NCBI GenBank assembly: GCA_017416055.1
Contig: JAFQDI010000270.1
Span: 1 to 7,476, forward strand
Source: Lachnospiraceae bacterium
Lineage (GTDB): Bacteria; Bacillota_A; Clostridia; Lachnospirales; Lachnospiraceae
DNA: 7,476 bases
Direction of reading: 5' to 3'
Of the stretch, positions 4,782 to 7,476 are shown one piece after another; position 1 is the stretch's first letter, and each line of letters begins with the position of its first letter. The translations under genes and the position numbers were made by a program. The notes under the pieces were generated by a model. It saw nothing but the letters and a program-made list of their open reading frames with translations, did no database searches and had not been told where the DNA came from.

Positions 4782-6956
4782 TTGAATATCAGTGCATACA
4801 CGCGAATCTCTGTTGACATTGAGCAGGATCGGGACAATACTTCCATTGAGAATCAGAAAAAGATCATATCCGACTACATTTCCGAGCATTTTCCGGCGGC
4901 ACAGGTGACGTTTTACGCGGATCGGGACCGTTCCGGCTATACGTTTGCGCAGCGCGAGGACTACATGCGCATGCGGCCGAAGCTGCTCGACGGAGAATCC
5001 ACCGTGCTGATCGTGAAAGATTTCTCCCGTTTCAGCCGCAGAAACAGCCTTGGTCTGCTGGAGCTGGAGCTTCTTCGGGATGCCGGTGTGCGGATCATTT
5101 CGATTGGGGACAATATCGACTATCCCACACGGGACGACTGGATGCTGATTCAGTTCAAATTTCTGATGAATGAATTTCCCGTTACCGATACGTCGAAAAA
5201 AATCAAGGCCATCATCAAAAACCGGCAAAAATCCGGGCAGTGGGTATGCAGCGTGCCTTACGGCTACCGGATCACCAACACGAAAGAGATGACGTATGAG
5301 ATCGATCCTGCAGCCGCCGAGGTGGTACGGGAGATCTTCGACCTCTACAACAGTGGCTGGGGATATAAAAAAATCGCCAATTACCTGACAGACAAAGGCG
5401 TCCCCACTCCTCGTGCCAACGAGATCGCCTGGCGGGAGTCCATGGGGCAGAAGACACGGCTGACCGCAAAATCGGAATGGAGCATCGCTTCTGTCTACGG
5501 GATCCTTCCCAACGATTTCTATATCGGAACCCTTCGACAAGGAAAATACTCCCGAAAAGGGATCAACGGTGTTGATCAGCGGGTTGATGACACAGACCAC
5601 ATTGTCATTGAGAACGCCCACACACCGATCATTGATACAAAAACCTTTCTTTTCGCCCAGGAACAGCTTCGCCAACGCAGTACCAACAACTATCGCGGCG
5701 AAAAAAAATACGCCACGGACTACAGCGGCTACCTGTTCTGCGGTGACTGCGGATCACCCATGTTTTCCATGAGCCGTCCCGACCTGAAGGCTGCCTACGT
5801 CTGCGGCACCTACCACCGCCGGGGACGTTCCGGGTGCACCAGTCACCATGTCCACGTGGAACGGCTGGACGAGCTTCTGAAGCGCTATGTCTCGGTTGTC
5901 CGGGACAATTCTGCCGATATGCTGACGGAACTGGAAGAAGCGCTTCGCCGGCAGCCGGATCACGAAGAGCAGATCGGCCTGGCCATCGAGAATATAGAAC
6001 GCCAGTTGTCCGATGCCAAAGCACAGCTGAAAAATTTGCTCAAGCGAAAGCTGATCGACACCATGGGAAAAGATCCCGATGCCGCTGCCATTATTGACGA
6101 AACCTACATGGAGTTGGAGCAGGAGCTGACCCACCGAATCAAAGGACTGGAACGACAGATCGATGACAACATCGATCACCGCAACCGCCTCCTGCAAACG
6201 AACCGCGCCGCAAAAACCGTGCTTGATGTGTTTGACAGCATCCTTCAGAAGCCCCATCTCGATAAGCGGGACATCGGTCTGATCGTAGAGCGCATCACGG
6301 TGTATGAAGGCACCGACCCAGAACAGAATGCCCGTATCGACATTCAGCTGAAAGCAGACATTGATGGTTTGCTGCAGAACGGTCTGAAAGTTGTGGACAA
6401 CGGAAATTTTAATTCAGACATCGAAAATATCTTAAATAGCCCGATTGTCCAACGTGCGACGCACCAGAAGGACAAGGTTTTCGATGTCAATGTTATCAGT
6501 GAGGGTGACCCGCTGGAGATCTATACGGAGCGAGATGGCGAGGTTATTTTTAAGAAGTATTCCCCCATGGGGGATCTGACGGATCTGGCGGTGCAGATCT
6601 GTGAATCCATCGCCAAAAACACCGGCCACATCGCCGTGGTATCCGATCGGGACAGCATCATTGCCGTGGCCGGCGCGCCCAAGCGGGATCTGATGGACAA
6701 GCGCAATTCCCAGGAGTTGGAGCAGCTCATGGAACAGCGCAAGACCTATCGCTATCAGTCCGGCAACAGCCGCATTCGGGTCAGCGACAATGTGGAGAAG
6801 TACCATTTGGGTGTGGCCACGCCCATTCTGACGGAAGGCGATCTCATGGGCTGCGTGATCCTCCTGTTGGAGGAAAGCGATATGCCCCTGACCGAGCAGG
6901 AACAGAAGCTGGCCCAGACTGTGGCAGGCTTTCTGGGCCGACAGCTGGAAAACTGA
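4782..6956 (+). CDS. Large serine recombinase fused in frame to the C-terminal part of SpoVT
   Basis: A 724-residue protein; usual large serine recombinases are about 450-570. Residues 1-150 are the resolvase-type catalytic domain: YTRIS (6-10) holds the likely nucleophile Ser10 and Arg8, and KDFSRFSR (79-86) holds Asp80, Arg83 and Arg86. Residues ~155-300 are the recombinase DNA-binding domain (VPYGYRI, then GWGYKKIANYL, then NDFYIGT). A zinc ribbon follows with Cys320, Cys323, Cys341 and Cys352. Residues ~375-475 are a charged coiled coil, and RDIGLIVERITVYEG (496-510) is the usual end of the family. After a linker, ~573-724 match SpoVT: EGDPLEIY, DGEVIFKKYSP, then a GAF-like domain ending in AGFLGRQLEN, as in SpoVT. 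The recombinase would cut and rejoin DNA at att sites. Catalytic residues are intact, so it is probably active. It has its own strong promoter and a TTG start. The fusion is probably due to integration into spoVT, or else is a genuine chimera. Confidence 0.88.
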   Translation: MNISAYTRISVDIEQDRDNTSIENQKKIISDYISEHFPAAQVTFYADRDRSGYTFAQREDYMRMRPKLLDGESTVLIVKDFSRFSRRNSLGLLELELLRDAGVRIISIGDNIDYPTRDDWMLIQFKFLMNEFPVTDTSKKIKAIIKNRQKSGQWVCSVPYGYRITNTKEMTYEIDPAAAEVVREIFDLYNSGWGYKKIANYLTDKGVPTPRANEIAWRESMGQKTRLTAKSEWSIASVYGILPNDFYIGTLRQGKYSRKGINGVDQRVDDTDHIVIENAHTPIIDTKTFLFAQEQLRQRSTNNYRGEKKYATDYSGYLFCGDCGSPMFSMSRPDLKAAYVCGTYHRRGRSGCTSHHVHVERLDELLKRYVSVVRDNSADMLTELEEALRRQPDHEEQIGLAIENIERQLSDAKAQLKNLLKRKLIDTMGKDPDAAAIIDETYMELEQELTHRIKGLERQIDDNIDHRNRLLQTNRAAKTVLDVFDSILQKPHLDKRDIGLIVERITVYEGTDPEQNARIDIQLKADIDGLLQNGLKVVDNGNFNSDIENILNSPIVQRATHQKDKVFDVNVISEGDPLEIYTERDGEVIFKKYSPMGDLTDLAVQICESIAKNTGHIAVVSDRDSIIAVAGAPKRDLMDKRNSQELEQLMEQRKTYRYQSGNSRIRVSDNVEKYHLGVATPILTEGDLMGCVILLLEESDMPLTEQEQKLAQTVAGFLGRQLEN
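6445..6475 (+). repeat. Interrupted palindrome beside the recombinase/spoVT junction
   Basis: TTGTCC (6445-6450) and GGACAA (6470-6475) flank a perfect 11-base palindrome with a single central base, GTGCGACGCAC (6454-6464). Spacers are three and five bases. It lies in the linker-coding region, about 20-50 bp on the element side of the point where SpoVT similarity begins. Serine integrases bind imperfect dyads at their att sites, so it may be part of the recombinase's own binding site, but it could be chance within coding sequence. Confidence 0.4.
6498..6956 (+). other. spoVT: 3' portion of spoVT (half AbrB domain plus GAF domain) within the recombinase frame
   Basis: Codons 573-724 of the recombinase frame correspond to SpoVT from about residue 29-30 to the end (B. 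subtilis SpoVT is about 178 residues; this part alone is about 152). Visible hallmarks are EGDPLEI (574-580), the second AbrB hairpin ending in KKYSP, and a GAF-like domain from ~597 with HIAVVSDRD and IIAVAGAPK, closing with AGFLGRQLEN. The part lost is the N-terminal RRIDDLGRVVIPKEIRR-type segment that carries the DNA-contact arginines in SpoVT/AbrB proteins. SpoVT is a sporulation regulator of sigma-G-dependent genes in the forespore. As it stands this copy cannot make a normal SpoVT. The remaining reading frame is intact with no stop or frameshift, suggesting either recent disruption or maintained function through excision or fusion. Confidence 0.8.
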
Positions 6957-6997
6957 AAAAACGCGTGCTGACCGTCTTCGATCAGCACGCGTTTTTT
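6956..6997. terminator. Bidirectional intrinsic terminator shared by convergent genes
   Basis: A perfect 16-bp stem: A6 plus CGCGTGCTGA (6956-6971) pairs with TCAGCACGCG plus T6 (6982-6997), around a 10-base loop. A-tract and T-tract make it work on both strands. The last base of the recombinase/spoVT TGA (6954-6956) is the first base of the left arm, and the stop of the minus-strand gene (6996-6998) overlaps the right T-tract. Confidence 0.93.
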
Positions 6998-7476
6998 ATT
7001 GCAGGACGGCAGCGCCGTTGATGAGGGTAGTGGAGTAAAGAATCAGCACATCCTGGCCGTGGAAATCCACGAACTGGTCCAGGAACAGGCTGTTGACGTA
7101 GCGGATATCCACCAGTGTCACAGTCTTGTAAGCAGACAGCAGCAGAGGAGCCAGAGAACTGCCGAAGGAGTCCCGGAAAATGATCAATTCCCGGTCTGTT
7201 TCCGCCAGCGGGTTCTCGATGGTCAGCACCGCCTGCGCGCCGTGGAGAAACACATCGTATCCATCCATGCCGTCGAACTTCTCCGGGGCGTAGACGCTTT
7301 GCTCTCCCTTCAATTCGGGACCGGTGACCACAGCATGTTGGGTAACTTCATTCTCCAGATAGATCAGGTCTTCCGCCGGCATGGGTAGGGCCGCCTGCCC
7401 GTAGTAGACACCGTGGAAGCCCGGCAGGACGGTCTGCTCGTAGGTGTCGATGTCCGGCAGCTCCACGTCCAGAATC
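6996..7476 (-). CDS. DHHW-family protein, C-terminal part (5' end beyond window)
   Basis: The minus-strand frame is open to the right edge, showing 159 residues and a TAA stop; the usable GTG at 7464-7466 is unlikely to be the true start because the frame continues upstream (ILDVELPDI). The block IIFRDSFGSSLAPLLLSAY and the end pattern FHGQDVLILYSTTLIN are typical of the C-terminal half of DHHW-family proteins, SGNH/AlgX-like proteins related to polysaccharide O-acetylation, usually about 370-400 residues and membrane-anchored at the N terminus. The DHHW motif itself and any anchor would lie beyond the window. It is convergent with the recombinase/spoVT gene, sharing its terminator, and on the integration model belongs to the host chromosome. 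Function (possibly modification of an exported or wall polysaccharide) is inferred from family only. Confidence 0.75.
   Translation of the reverse strand, partial: ILDVELPDIDTYEQTVLPGFHGVYYGQAALPMPAEDLIYLENEVTQHAVVTGPELKGEQSVYAPEKFDGMDGYDVFLHGAQAVLTIENPLAETDRELIIFRDSFGSSLAPLLLSAYKTVTLVDIRYVNSLFLDQFVDFHGQDVLILYSTTLINGAAVLQ

Noticed and set aside
4772..4816. ATG-started 14-codon leader frame overlapping the recombinase start
   Set aside because: The ribosome site abuts the ATG with no spacing, and the peptide has no regulatory-looking content.
1..7476. CRISPR array, tRNA, rRNA or insertion-sequence ends
   Set aside because: No regularly spaced repeats, cloverleaf sequence, rRNA segment or IS-type terminal inverted repeats were seen on reading; the two long hairpins are explained as terminators.

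Overview
The window looks like a chromosomal or integrated-element segment from a spore-forming, gut-type member of Bacillota (Clostridia, perhaps Oscillospirales). The reasons are strong AGGAGG ribosome sites, a SpoVT-derived domain (a sporulation regulator found in endospore formers), a DHHW-family protein typical of this group, and roughly 50% GC in all genes. This is inference from gene content only.

Layout from left to right: (1) 1-275, no supported gene, with a modest promoter candidate near 186-215. (2) 276-4585, a likely three-gene operon on the + strand. It holds two tandem paralogous five-bladed beta-propeller glycosidase-like proteins (484 and 479 aa) and a uroporphyrinogen-decarboxylase-fold protein (453 aa). 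(3) 4609-4654, a long hairpin that probably ends this operon. (4) A near-consensus sigma-A promoter (TTGACA, 17 bp, TACAAT) driving a large serine recombinase that starts at TTG 4782. (5) A bidirectional terminator whose two arms carry the stop codons of the convergent flanking genes. (6) The C-terminal part of a DHHW-family protein on the - strand, running off the right edge.

The most notable feature is the recombinase reading frame. Residues 1 to about 530 are a complete large serine recombinase: catalytic domain, recombinase domain, four-cysteine zinc ribbon, coiled coil and C-terminal strand. After a short linker, residues about 573-724 match SpoVT from its residue ~30 to its end, meaning the second half of the AbrB-type domain plus the full GAF-like domain. 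The first ~29 SpoVT residues, which carry the DNA-contacting arginines, are absent. The most economical explanation is that the window holds the right-hand junction of an element integrated inside spoVT, analogous to the skin element in sigK of Bacillus subtilis and Clostridioides difficile. The alternative is a stable recombinase-sensor fusion protein. The missing 5' part of spoVT is not in the window, so the element, if real, extends left past position 1 and would carry the glycosidase/UroD-like operon as cargo.

The operon genes have no signal peptides, so they would act in the cytosol. The propeller proteins probably process an imported sugar, and the UroD-fold protein may act on the same compound or its aglycone. 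The substrate cannot be read from sequence alone.
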